DNA of 64,000 nt, taken from Hydrogenophaga aromaticivorans (GTDB lineage Bacteria; Pseudomonadota; Gammaproteobacteria; Burkholderiales; Burkholderiaceae_C). This document shows positions 7,865 to 15,855 of this stretch, piece by piece; position 1 is the first letter of the stretch, and each line of letters begins with the position of its first letter. The position numbers and the translations under genes were made by a program. The DNA is taken from NCBI RefSeq assembly GCF_013387465.1, contig NZ_VYGV01000012.1, positions 62,001 through 126,000 of the forward strand, given 5' to 3'. The notes beneath the pieces are model-generated. The model was not told where the DNA came from. It did not search any database and worked only from the letters and a program-made list of their open reading frames with translations.

Positions 7865-9124
7865 TCAGCGCAGGATGGATGCGGGCACGTAGGACACGAT
7901 GGCGAGCACGAGGAAGGCCACGAGGTAGAAAGGACCCATGGCGCGCACGGTTTCGCCCACCTTCACCCGGGCCAGCGCGCTGGTGATGAACAGCGTGGTG
8001 CCCACCGGCGGCGTGTACAGGCCGACGGCGAGATTGACCACCATCATGATGCCGAGCTGGACCGGGTCCATGCCGATGCTCTGGGCCAGCGGGAGGAACA
8101 CGGGGGTGAGCAACAGCACGGCAGCCGGCAGGTCCAGGAACATGCCGATGAACAGCATCATCAGGTTCATCAGCAGGATCACCATCCATTTGGCGCTCAC
8201 GTTCTCCTGCACCCACTGTGCGATGTGCTGGGGCATCTGGTCGAAGGTCAGCAACCAGCCGATGGCGGCCGAGGCCATGATCACCAGCAGCACCACACCG
8301 GTGGCCAGGCCCGCTTCCAGCACCGCGTGGTGCAGCCGCTTGAGGCTCAGGTCGCGGTACATCAGGGCCGAGACCAAGCCTGCGTACAACGTGGAGAGGA
8401 TCGACACTTCGGTCGGTGTGGCAAAGCCGAAGCGCAGGAAGATGACGATCAGCACGGGCAGCGCCAGGGCCGGGGCGGAGTGCCACAGGTTGCGACGGAA
8501 CGCCACACGGTCGCGCGGAGCGGTCTCACGCGGCAGGTTGCGCCGCTTGCCCACCCACCAGCAGGCGAACATGAAACCGCCGCACAGCAGCAGACCGGGC
8601 AGAACGCCGGCGTAGAACAGCGCCGCGATCGACGCATTGGCGCTCAGCGCGAACAGGATCAGCGGAATCGAAGGCGGGATGATGATGTCGATGGTGGCCG
8701 CCGAAGCCAGCGAGGCGGCCGAAAACGCCATCGGGTAGCGCAGTTTGCGGTGCCAGGGCATGACCAGCGCGCCGATGGCCGAGGCGTCGGCCACGGCAGA
8801 GCCGGAAACACCGCCGAACATCGTGGACGACAACACGTTGACCTGCGCCGGGCCGCCATGCCAGCGGCCGACGGTGGCGGTCAGCACACCGATGATGGCC
8901 TGGCCTAGGCGGCCACCCATCATCAGCGCACCGGTGAGCATGAAGAAGGGAATGGCGATCAGCGGAAAGCTCTGCACCTGCGCCACCATCTGCTGCACCA
9001 GCAGGTCCAGCGGGATGCGGTCGCTGGTGGCAGCCGCCGCCATGGCCGCGATCAGCAGGGCGTGTGCGATGGGCACCGCCGCGACGGCGCCACACAGGAA
9101 GACAAAAAGAATGAGTGCGCTCAT
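7865..9124 (-). CDS. TRAP transporter large permease (DctM family)
   Basis: A 419-residue, strongly hydrophobic protein with about twelve predicted membrane segments. Family motifs include the opening MSALILFVFLCGAVAAVPIAHAL, a GVSGSAVADASAIGALVMP segment typical of DctM, and IIPPSIPLILFALSANASIAALFYAGVLPGLL. It is the ion-coupled translocating subunit of a TRAP uptake system and works with the small permease 17 bp upstream and the periplasmic receptor before that. The operon context points to uptake of the compound broken down by the SDR and transketolase. Confidence 0.92.
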   Translation of the reverse strand: MSALILFVFLCGAVAAVPIAHALLIAAMAAAATSDRIPLDLLVQQMVAQVQSFPLIAIPFFMLTGALMMGGRLGQAIIGVLTATVGRWHGGPAQVNVLSSTMFGGVSGSAVADASAIGALVMPWHRKLRYPMAFSAASLASAATIDIIIPPSIPLILFALSANASIAALFYAGVLPGLLLCGGFMFACWWVGKRRNLPRETAPRDRVAFRRNLWHSAPALALPVLIVIFLRFGFATPTEVSILSTLYAGLVSALMYRDLSLKRLHHAVLEAGLATGVVLLVIMASAAIGWLLTFDQMPQHIAQWVQENVSAKWMVILLMNLMMLFIGMFLDLPAAVLLLTPVFLPLAQSIGMDPVQLGIMMVVNLAVGLYTPPVGTTLFITSALARVKVGETVRAMGPFYLVAFLVLAIVSYVPASILR

Positions 9125-9141
9125 GATGGGCTCCGGGCGGG

Positions 9142-9666
9142 TTACCAGTGAACTTCCTGGGGGTCAATCGACGCAGCCGGGAGGGCGCCGTCGGACTGGA
9201 AAACGCGCCAGGCCGACTGCGCGGCCAGCAGCGCCAGCATCACCATGCCGCCCATGACACAGCCGTAGGTGACCGACCCCGGCACCTGCAAAATCGGCGA
9301 CTTCTCGTCGTGCACGATCTCCAGCATGGACAACGTGGCCCAGGCCAGGGTGGCGTACAAACCGGCCACGACCAGCCAGCCGAGCACGCCAATGACGCGA
9401 CGGGCGGCGGGCGGCACCGCCTCCACCAGGAACACCGTGGCGATGTGCGCGCCTTTTTCGGCGGCCATCACCACGCCAGCCATCACCAGCCAGGGGAACA
9501 GCAGTTCGGGCAATTCATTGGCCCACTGCAGGCTCGACCCGCTGACGTAGCGCAGCACGGTATTGGCCGTGAGGATCAGGAAGATCACGGCCGTGGTCAG
9601 CCACAGCACCAGGCTGCAGACGGCCACGATGGCGCGTTCCAGGGGATTTCGTTGCAGGGTTTGCAT
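9142..9666 (-). CDS. TRAP transporter small permease (DctQ family)
   Basis: A 174-residue protein with four membrane segments. The central LQWANELPELLFPWLVMAGVVMA segment is the conserved DctQ signature. The start at 9666 (MQTLQRNPLERA) gives the usual length; an upstream start at 9708 adds a non-conserved 14-residue extension. It pairs with DctM in the inner membrane. Gap to the receptor gene is 77 bp. Confidence 0.88.
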   Translation of the reverse strand: MQTLQRNPLERAIVAVCSLVLWLTTAVIFLILTANTVLRYVSGSSLQWANELPELLFPWLVMAGVVMAAEKGAHIATVFLVEAVPPAARRVIGVLGWLVVAGLYATLAWATLSMLEIVHDEKSPILQVPGSVTYGCVMGGMVMLALLAAQSAWRVFQSDGALPAASIDPQEVHW

Positions 9667-9743
9667 GGGATGTCTCCAGGGCGCCGGCCCGTACCCCAAA
9701 CAGGGCACGAACCGACGTCATCAGGTGTATCGGACGGTGACGG

Positions 9744-10736
9744 TCAGAGGGCACGGGCCGCCGCGATCACCTTCTTGACGTAGGCGCCGATGGGCGAGGC
9801 GACCCACTTGTCGTCCACGGCGCTGGTGGCCTTGGCAAAGACCGCCTTGTCCACCGTGGTCACTTGCACGCCCTTGGCCTTGAGGTCGTCCAGCAGCTTG
9901 GCGTCGGCGTCGGCCGAGAGCTTGCGCTGCAGCGCGGTCGCCTCGGTGGCGGCTTCCTGCACGGCCTTCTTGTCCATGTCAGACAGCCGGTCCCAGGTGC
10001 GCTTGCTCATCAAAAAGGGCGTCATCTGGAACATGTGGCTGGTCAGCGCCAGGTGCTTCTGCACTTCGTACAGCTTGCTGGCGTGGATGTTCACCAGCGG
10101 GTTCTCCTGGCCGTCCACCACGCCCTGTTGCAGCGCGACGTACAGCTCGGCGAACTTGATCTGCTGCGCCTCGGCACCCAGCGCCTGCATGATGTCCACC
10201 AGCACCGCGTCGGGCGGGGTGCGCATCTTCAGGCCCTTCATGTCCTCGACCTTGCTGATCGGGCGCTTGCTGTTGGTCATGTGGCGGATGCCGTTGTCCC
10301 AGTAGCCCAGCACCACCATGCCCTTGTCGGCCGACTTCTGCGCCAGCTCCTGGCCCAGCGGGCCGTCGAGCACCTTGAAGGCCTGTGCCGGCGTGGAGAA
10401 CATGAAGGGCATGCCGTAGGCGGCGTACTCGGGTACGGCCACCGACAGGGCGCCTTGCGAGTTGGCCGTAATGTCCAGCGCGCCGGTGCGCACGGCGGTG
10501 ACCATGGCGGCGTCGTCGCCGAGCTGGCCCGAGGGTGCTACCTGCACCTCGATACGGCCAGCGCTCTTGGCCTTGACCACCTCGGCGAATTTGACGGCGG
10601 CTTCGTGGCGCGGGTTGCCAACAGCGGCTCCGTGTCCGAGGGTCAGTTTCGTGGCCTGGGCCTGAGCGGCCAGGGGCAAGGCCGCGGCCAGGGCGCAGGC
10701 GGCGAGCAGGGTGCGGGTGAAGGTTTTGCGTTGCAT
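9744..10736 (-). CDS. TRAP transporter periplasmic receptor (DctP family)
   Basis: A 330-residue protein with a cleavable signal peptide (RTLLAACALAAALPLAAQA, cleavage near residue 26), then LTLGHGAAVGNPRHEAAVKFAEVVKAKS. This is the DctP opening in which the ligand is bound between two lobes. The GLKMRTPPDAVLVDIMQALGA segment holds the arginine that normally grips a carboxylate, so the ligand is probably an organic or sugar acid. It lies between the SDR gene and the two permease genes in the same direction. Confidence 0.92.
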   Translation of the reverse strand: MQRKTFTRTLLAACALAAALPLAAQAQATKLTLGHGAAVGNPRHEAAVKFAEVVKAKSAGRIEVQVAPSGQLGDDAAMVTAVRTGALDITANSQGALSVAVPEYAAYGMPFMFSTPAQAFKVLDGPLGQELAQKSADKGMVVLGYWDNGIRHMTNSKRPISKVEDMKGLKMRTPPDAVLVDIMQALGAEAQQIKFAELYVALQQGVVDGQENPLVNIHASKLYEVQKHLALTSHMFQMTPFLMSKRTWDRLSDMDKKAVQEAATEATALQRKLSADADAKLLDDLKAKGVQVTTVDKAVFAKATSAVDDKWVASPIGAYVKKVIAAARAL

Positions 10737-10775
10737 GGTTTGTCTCCAGTCGGTTTGTGGTGGGAACGAAAAAAT

Positions 10776-11525
10776 TCAGTGAATCAGCATGCCGCCGTTC
10801 ACGTCGAGCGTGATGCCGGTGCAGTAGGTCGAGAGTGGGCTGGCCAGGAACACACAGGCACCTGCGATGTCGTCGGCGCGGCCCAGGCGGGCCAGCGGGA
10901 TGGTCTCGGCGATCTCGGCCTTTTTCTCTTCGGTGAGCTTGCCCTTGATGATGTCGGTGCCGATCAGGCCGGGCGTGATGCAGTTGATGCGGATGTTTTC
11001 AGGGCCGAACTCGCGCGCCATGGCGCGGGCCAGGCCGAGCACGCCGGCCTTGGCGGCCGAGTAGTGCGGGCCGCCGAGGATGCCGCCGCCGCGCTGCGCC
11101 GACACCGACGAGATGCAGACGATGGAACCGCTCTGCTGCGAGCGCATGGTGGGCAGTACGGCCTGCGACATGTAGAGCGTGCCGCGCAGGCTCACGTCGA
11201 GGATGCGGTCGTAGTCGGCGCCGGTGATCTCCAGCGTCTTCACCGGTTGGGTGATGCCGGCGTTGTTCACCAGCGTGTCGATGCGGCCGAAGGCCTTGAG
11301 CACGGCGGCGGCGGCGGCTTCGCACGAGGCCTTGTCGGTCACGTCGGCCACCAGGCCGATATGGCCCGCGCCCAGCTGGGCCGCAGCTGCGACGGGGTCG
11401 GCGCGTTCGAGATCGAGGATGGCGACCTTGGCGCCCTGTGCGGCCATCAGGCGGGCGGTGGCGAAGCCGAGGCCATTGACGCCGGCACCGCCGGTGATGA
11501 TGGCAACCTGGTCTTTGAGCAGCAT
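10776..11525 (-). CDS. Short-chain dehydrogenase/reductase (classical SDR)
   Basis: A 249-residue Rossmann oxidoreductase. It has the TGGAGVNGLG dinucleotide loop at the N-terminus, an acidic residue in ILDLERAD suggesting NAD preference, NNAG at about residue 90, and the catalytic S...Y-x-x-x-K in SSVSAQRGGGILGGPHYSAAK. Start at 11525 leaves the Rossmann strand in place. It is the first gene of the SDR-TRAP-transketolase operon, so it probably oxidises or reduces an imported polyol or sugar acid before the transketolase step. Substrate unknown. Confidence 0.88.
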   Translation of the reverse strand: MLLKDQVAIITGGAGVNGLGFATARLMAAQGAKVAILDLERADPVAAAAQLGAGHIGLVADVTDKASCEAAAAAVLKAFGRIDTLVNNAGITQPVKTLEITGADYDRILDVSLRGTLYMSQAVLPTMRSQQSGSIVCISSVSAQRGGGILGGPHYSAAKAGVLGLARAMAREFGPENIRINCITPGLIGTDIIKGKLTEEKKAEIAETIPLARLGRADDIAGACVFLASPLSTYCTGITLDVNGGMLIH

Positions 11526-11676
11526 GTGTCTTGTCTCCTGTGGGTTGAACAAAATCAGGAGACGCACCGCCCGGTGGGACTTGTGGGTGGTGGCACTGGG
11601 TGTGCCTTGTCTCCTGTTCTGGGAGTGGATTCTGAAAGCCGTCCAAGGTGATGACAAGCGATTAAATGTCAGCGTA

Positions 11677-11695
11677 AGATGACAAACCGTCATCT
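11677..11695. promoter_or_regulatory. Candidate LysR operator between SDR gene and lysR
   Basis: AGATGAC-N5-GTCATCT is a perfect 7-bp inverted repeat, 18 bp upstream of the LysR start at 11714 and about 150 bp upstream of the SDR start. Its symmetry and location fit an autoregulatory and operon-control site of the adjacent LysR protein. Confidence 0.5.
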
Positions 11696-11713
11696 AACAG
11701 CAGGGTTGACCCC

Positions 11714-12601
11714 ATGGCCGCATTGCCCCCCATTGCCAACCTTCAGGCGTTCGAGGCCGTGGCGCGGCGCCGTAGTTTTGCACTGGCCGCGGCCGAGCTG
11801 CACCTCACCGCATCGGCGATCAGCCACCAGGTGGCGCGGCTCGAAGCCATGCTCGACATCCGTCTGTTCGAGCGCAGCGCGCACGGTGTGCGCCTGAGCC
11901 CTGCGGGCGAGCACTACCTGTTGCACGTGGGCGCCGCGCTGTCGGCCATCACCACCGCCACCGACGACCTGCGCCAGGGCATCCGCAACAGCCTGTACGT
12001 GCACTCGGCCCCCAGCATCGCCAGCCTCTGGCTGATGCCGCGCCTGCACCACTTCGCATCGGCCTACCCCGATATTTCGCTGAACCTCTCGGCCGCCCAC
12101 ACGCCCAGCGACTTCGCGCTCGGCCAGGCGGACATCGACATCCGCTACGGCATCCCGCAGTGGGGGGATCTGGTGGTGGAGCCCTTGTTCTTGGAGTCCA
12201 TCGTGCCCCTGGCCAGCCCGGCCTTCATCAAGCAGCACAAGCTAAAGCGGGTCGAGCAGTTGCTGGAGGTGCCGCTGATCCAGAGCAATGTGAGTATCGT
12301 GCAGTGGTCGGACTGGTTTGGCCGATTCACGAAGCTGCGTGCGCCCGACCGCTTTTCTTTGCGCTTCGACCGCGCGCAGATGTCGCTGGACGCGGCCACG
12401 CAAGGCCTGGGCGTGGCGCTGGAGAGCGCCATGAACGCGGGCGGACACCTGGCCGGCGGCAAGCTCAAGGCGGTGTTCGGCATGGAGCAGGCGGTTCGCG
12501 TGAAGGCGCACTTTGCGGTGTACCCGGAGCGGCATGCCAAACGCCCGGCGGTCGAAGCCTTTCTGTCGTGGCTGCACGGTGAGGCGGCAAAGACCGGATA
12601 G
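11714..12601 (+). CDS. LysR-family transcriptional regulator (GcvA-like)
   Basis: A 295-residue regulator. The opening ALPPIANLQAFEAVARRRSFALAAAELHLTASAISHQVARLE is the LysR helix-turn-helix in the GcvA/AmpR-like subgroup, which commonly starts LPPLxxLRAFEAxAR. The rest is an effector-binding domain. It is divergent from the SDR-TRAP-transketolase operon with a 188-bp intergenic region containing a good palindrome, so it most likely controls that operon in response to the imported substrate or a metabolite. Confidence 0.88.
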   Translation: MAALPPIANLQAFEAVARRRSFALAAAELHLTASAISHQVARLEAMLDIRLFERSAHGVRLSPAGEHYLLHVGAALSAITTATDDLRQGIRNSLYVHSAPSIASLWLMPRLHHFASAYPDISLNLSAAHTPSDFALGQADIDIRYGIPQWGDLVVEPLFLESIVPLASPAFIKQHKLKRVEQLLEVPLIQSNVSIVQWSDWFGRFTKLRAPDRFSLRFDRAQMSLDAATQGLGVALESAMNAGGHLAGGKLKAVFGMEQAVRVKAHFAVYPERHAKRPAVEAFLSWLHGEAAKTG

Positions 12602-13012
12602 GAGTCCTTCCAGACACCGGCATCAATGACCGCGTTAGGCTGAAGCTGCGTGAAACCTCTGATGAGTCCTTTTTCAGGAGTCCCCACCCTTTGGCAAACT
12701 CACAAAAACGCAACCTGGGCCAATCTGAGAGGCCGTCTTTTGAACTGGCGTCGGCCGCGATGGGTTTTTACACAGCCTCGGCTGCGTGCGGTCACTCGGA
12801 TACGAACACGTAGTCTTGTGTCGGCACCGCAACCGGTCGTTCACTGCGCTGAAATTCGAACGACCGCCCAAACACCTGGATCGGTCGCTCGACTAGGAAG
12901 GCCGGCTCAAGGATCGCAAACGACAGCTCACACATTGGACGATTTGTCGCATCAAATCCGGAGTCGTCTTTCAACTTGCAACCTGATCATCCGTTTCAGT
13001 TTGATTTCTCAC
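12602..13012. other. Intergenic gap with one doubtful small reading frame
   Basis: Between the LysR gene and the last gene of the mhp-like operon. A minus-strand reading frame at 12792-12974 (60 codons, beginning MKDDSGFDATNRP) is the only candidate gene; its composition is plausible but I recognise no family and no clear ribosome-binding site. No terminator hairpin with a T-run was seen. I could support nothing else. Confidence 0.4.
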
Positions 13013-13540
13013 TCACACCTTCAACTCCCGACGCCGAACCAGGATCGTGTCGAGATGGCTCATGACCGTTTCCCCATGTTGATTGATCAGCGAAAACCTG
13101 ACCGTCACGATGCCCCGATCCGGCTTCGATTCGGAGATCCGCCGATTCACCCATTCCAGCCTGAGCACCACGGTGTCGTCCGGCCGCAAGGGGGCAATGA
13201 ACCGCACTTCGTCGTAGCCGAGTGACGCAATGACCGCCATCGTTGGCAGTTGGTGGATCAACCGCTGCTTCACCGCCAGCATGTAGAGGCCTGGCGCCGT
13301 GAGACTGCCAAACGCCTGGATACCCGCTTGCTCATCAACATGAAAAGGGAGCGGGTCCCAGACTTTGGCGAACGCCACCAATTCGATCCGATCGATGCGG
13401 TGGGCTGGACTACTCAGGCAGCGGCCTGGCTCCATGTCTTCAAAGTACAGAGCAGCAGGCTGCGCACGTCGTGTGTTGGCGTCGTCCTGTCCAGCGCTGG
13501 TCATAAGAAATGCGGTCATGGCCGTGTCCATGGAAGTCAA
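13013..13540 (-). CDS. MaoC-like hotdog dehydratase
   Basis: A 175-residue protein with a single hotdog domain. The segment from YFEDMEPGRCLSSPAHRIDRIELVAFAK to WDPLPFHVDE aligns with the MaoC/(R)-enoyl-CoA hydratase motif: the aspartate and histidine keep the D-x-x-P-x-H spacing, although the usual Asn of DxNPxH is Leu. The C-terminal strand has the VRLEWVNRR pattern of this fold. It is the last gene of the long operon, 13 bp after the second TctC receptor gene. It may hydrate an unsaturated acyl-CoA made from the aromatic substrate's side chain; this is inference. Confidence 0.8.
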   Translation of the reverse strand: MTSMDTAMTAFLMTSAGQDDANTRRAQPAALYFEDMEPGRCLSSPAHRIDRIELVAFAKVWDPLPFHVDEQAGIQAFGSLTAPGLYMLAVKQRLIHQLPTMAVIASLGYDEVRFIAPLRPDDTVVLRLEWVNRRISESKPDRGIVTVRFSLINQHGETVMSHLDTILVRRRELKV

Positions 13541-13553
13541 GCCTCGGACGGAC

Positions 13554-14543
13554 TCAGTCGCCTTTGAATCCGGTCGATTTGACGATGGCCCCCCAGCGGG
13601 TGGCTTCGGCTTTGAGCCTGCGGTCGGTGTCTACAGTGGAAGCGCCCGTGACGCTGAACCCGGCGTCCACGAGCTTCTGAGTCACTTCGGGTGACTGCAC
13701 CGACTCCACCAGCCGCTTGTTCAATGCGTCCACCAGAGCCGCTGGCGTGGCCGACGGCGCCAAGACACCCAACCAGGCTGAGAAGCGCAGTTTAGGCATG
13801 CCCGCCTCGGTCGTGGTGGGTACCTCGGGCAACAGCGGCGACCGCTTGGTGGCCGTGATGGCCAACGCGCGCATCTTGCCGCCCTTGATCTGGGCGTGCG
13901 CCACGGCGGTCGAAATCCAGGCACCGCTCACCTGTGCCGACATGATGGCGGTGATCGCATCGCCCGTGGAGCGAAAGTGCACAGGCTCTACCTTGACGCC
14001 CGCCTGATCGCCGAACTCTGCGGCCCCGAAGTGACCCGGTGTGCCAGCACCGAATGTGGCGAAGTTGAGGGGATCGGCCTTTCCCTTGTTTGCCTTGACC
14101 ATGTCATCGAGCGTGCGGTATGGCGAATTCGCCGGGACCGCCAGCACAAAATCCGCATACGCCAGTTCGGCCACGCCCACAAACTCTTTGGCGGCGTCGT
14201 AGGGCAGCTTGCTGAAGGCGGCCGGCGCAATGCTCACCGACCCCGCTTCGGCCAGCAGCAGGTTGTACCCATCGGCAGGACCCCGAGCCACCGTCAGCGT
14301 GGCGATCTGTCCGCCAGCACCCGGCTTGTTGTCGATGACGACAGGCTGCTTGACCAGTTCGCTCAGGCGTTGGCCGACAACGCGTGCCAGCACATCGGGG
14401 CCACTGCCTGCAGGAAAACCGACCGTGAGTCGAATGGGTTTGTCCGGGAAGGTTTGGCTCTCGGCCGCAAACGGCAAAAGGGCCAAGGTGGAAAAAGTGG
14501 CCAGCACTAGGCGGCGACCTTGCTGAAAGAAAGTGCGATTCAT
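13554..14543 (-). CDS. Tripartite tricarboxylate transporter receptor (TctC/Bug family), copy 1
   Basis: A 329-residue periplasmic binding protein. The signal peptide (RLVLATFSTLALLPFAAESQ) is followed by FPDKPIRLTVGFPAGSGPDVLARVVGQRL and IDNKPGAGG, the Bug-family signature. Start at 14543 (MNRTFF) gives a normal signal peptide. No TctA or TctB permease genes lie in the window, so it is an orphan receptor that must borrow a permease or act as a sensor. Its place inside the mhp-like operon suggests it binds the aromatic substrate or a pathway acid. Confidence 0.9.
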   Translation of the reverse strand: MNRTFFQQGRRLVLATFSTLALLPFAAESQTFPDKPIRLTVGFPAGSGPDVLARVVGQRLSELVKQPVVIDNKPGAGGQIATLTVARGPADGYNLLLAEAGSVSIAPAAFSKLPYDAAKEFVGVAELAYADFVLAVPANSPYRTLDDMVKANKGKADPLNFATFGAGTPGHFGAAEFGDQAGVKVEPVHFRSTGDAITAIMSAQVSGAWISTAVAHAQIKGGKMRALAITATKRSPLLPEVPTTTEAGMPKLRFSAWLGVLAPSATPAALVDALNKRLVESVQSPEVTQKLVDAGFSVTGASTVDTDRRLKAEATRWGAIVKSTGFKGD

Positions 14544-14605
14544 CGTTGTCTCCAGATCGTTGTTCTGAACCTGGGCCGCTGCATGCGTGCAGCAGCCCTC
14601 GGGTC

Positions 14606-15292
14606 TCAACCAGGTGTTTGAGCTTCGGCACGTGCCTTGTCGGGCGAGCCTTCCAGCCCACCGAGCAATGCGCGCTGGTCACCGGGTATGACCATGCGGA
14701 ACTTGCTGTCCACCGTGGTGTAGTCGAAGTAGCCCATGCGGGCGATGGGGCGGATCTTGAGGATGTCGACCAACCCATCCGGGTCCAGCACCTCATCGGC
14801 GATGTGCACCGCCACCACCTTGCCGAAAACGACGTCGGCGCTGCCCATCACACCGTTGCCGGGGAAGCGCAGGGTGTTCAGGTAGGTGCACTCGAACTGG
14901 ATCGGTGAACCCTTGACGCGCATGGGTTTGACCAGTCGCGACGCGAGCTTTTCAAGTCCGGCGCGTTCGAACTCATCCACATCGCGTGGCAGTTCCTGTG
15001 CGCTGATGTTGACGGCCTCACGGAGATCCCAGGTGGCCATGTTCCAGACGAACTCGCCCGTGTCTTCGGCGTTGCGCACGCTGTCCTTGCGGACGCCCTT
15101 GCTGTCTTGATTGGCCGCAAACATCACGATGGGCGGGTCGAACGTGACGTTCTGGAACTGGCTGTAAGGCGCCAGGTTGTGGTTGCCGTCACGGTCCAGG
15201 GTCGATATCCAGCCGATGGGCCGGGGGACGACGCAGGACTTGAACGGGTCGTACTTGAGTCCGTGAGGAATCACACCAGGTTCGTAGTACAT
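14606..15292 (-). CDS. Flavin reductase-like FMN-binding protein
   Basis: A 228-residue split-barrel flavoprotein. VPRPIGWISTLDRDGNHNLAPYSQFQNVTFDPPIVMFA is the core of the flavin reductase-like domain (RutF/DIM6-NTAB type). Start at 15292 (MYYEPGVIPHG) is in the usual place relative to the domain. It may supply reduced flavin or be an oxygenase-related flavoprotein. The TfdB-like hydroxylase in the operon carries its own NAD(P)H site, so a separate reductase partner is not obviously needed. It lies 10 bp after the cupin gene. Confidence 0.82.
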   Translation of the reverse strand: MYYEPGVIPHGLKYDPFKSCVVPRPIGWISTLDRDGNHNLAPYSQFQNVTFDPPIVMFAANQDSKGVRKDSVRNAEDTGEFVWNMATWDLREAVNISAQELPRDVDEFERAGLEKLASRLVKPMRVKGSPIQFECTYLNTLRFPGNGVMGSADVVFGKVVAVHIADEVLDPDGLVDILKIRPIARMGYFDYTTVDSKFRMVIPGDQRALLGGLEGSPDKARAEAQTPG

Positions 15293-15302
15293 GGGGTGTT
15301 CC

Positions 15303-15842
15303 TCAGTTGCGGGCAGCACCCACCAGCACAAACAGCATGGTCGCAGGCTTGTCGCTTTTGTTGCGCCAGGCGTGGCGGGTACCGTTCTGGATCACGACAT
15401 CCTTCGGTGCGATCCGGCGGGTGGCGCCATCGTCCAGCTCCAGATGGATTTCGCCCTCCAGCAACACGGCATAGTCGACGGTGTCGGTGCAGTGCATGCC
15501 CGGGTTGTCCATCTCGAACTTCTCGGCCAGCCCGGGCAGCACGGCCATGTACTCACCACCGGCGGCAGCTGGGTCGAAGTCGGGGCTGCCCATCACCGAG
15601 TCGGGCGGAAACGTGATGAACATGAGGTTGCTGCCTCCGGGCGCGGGCACCCATGAAGTCGCAGCCACCGCAGGATCGCCGGCCTGAGCAGGCACCTTCG
15701 CGCCGGGCAGCGTTTCCCACAACAGGGAAGTCACGAAACCCCGAACATGCTGAAAGGCCGTGGTGCGGGTGGTCGCCGAATCGGAGACAAAGACGGATTT
15801 GCCGGCTGCGTTGTGGCCGGTGACGATGCGTCGGATGGTCAT
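15303..15842 (-). CDS. Cupin-domain protein
   Basis: A 179-residue protein with one cupin barrel in its C-terminal half: MHCTDTVDYAVLLEGEIHLELDDGATRRIAPKDVVIQNGTRHAWRNKSDKPATMLFVLVG. The H...E...H metal-ligand pattern is largely present (H in GMHCTDT, E in LEGE, H in TRHAW), so a metal site is possible. The N-terminal half carries an SxTTRTTAFQHV segment seen in related small cupins. Members often sit with aromatic-degradation genes as possible dioxygenases, isomerases or sensors; the reaction is unknown. Confidence 0.78.
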   Translation of the reverse strand: MTIRRIVTGHNAAGKSVFVSDSATTRTTAFQHVRGFVTSLLWETLPGAKVPAQAGDPAVAATSWVPAPGGSNLMFITFPPDSVMGSPDFDPAAAGGEYMAVLPGLAEKFEMDNPGMHCTDTVDYAVLLEGEIHLELDDGATRRIAPKDVVIQNGTRHAWRNKSDKPATMLFVLVGAARN

Positions 15843-15855
15843 GGTGCTGGTCTCC

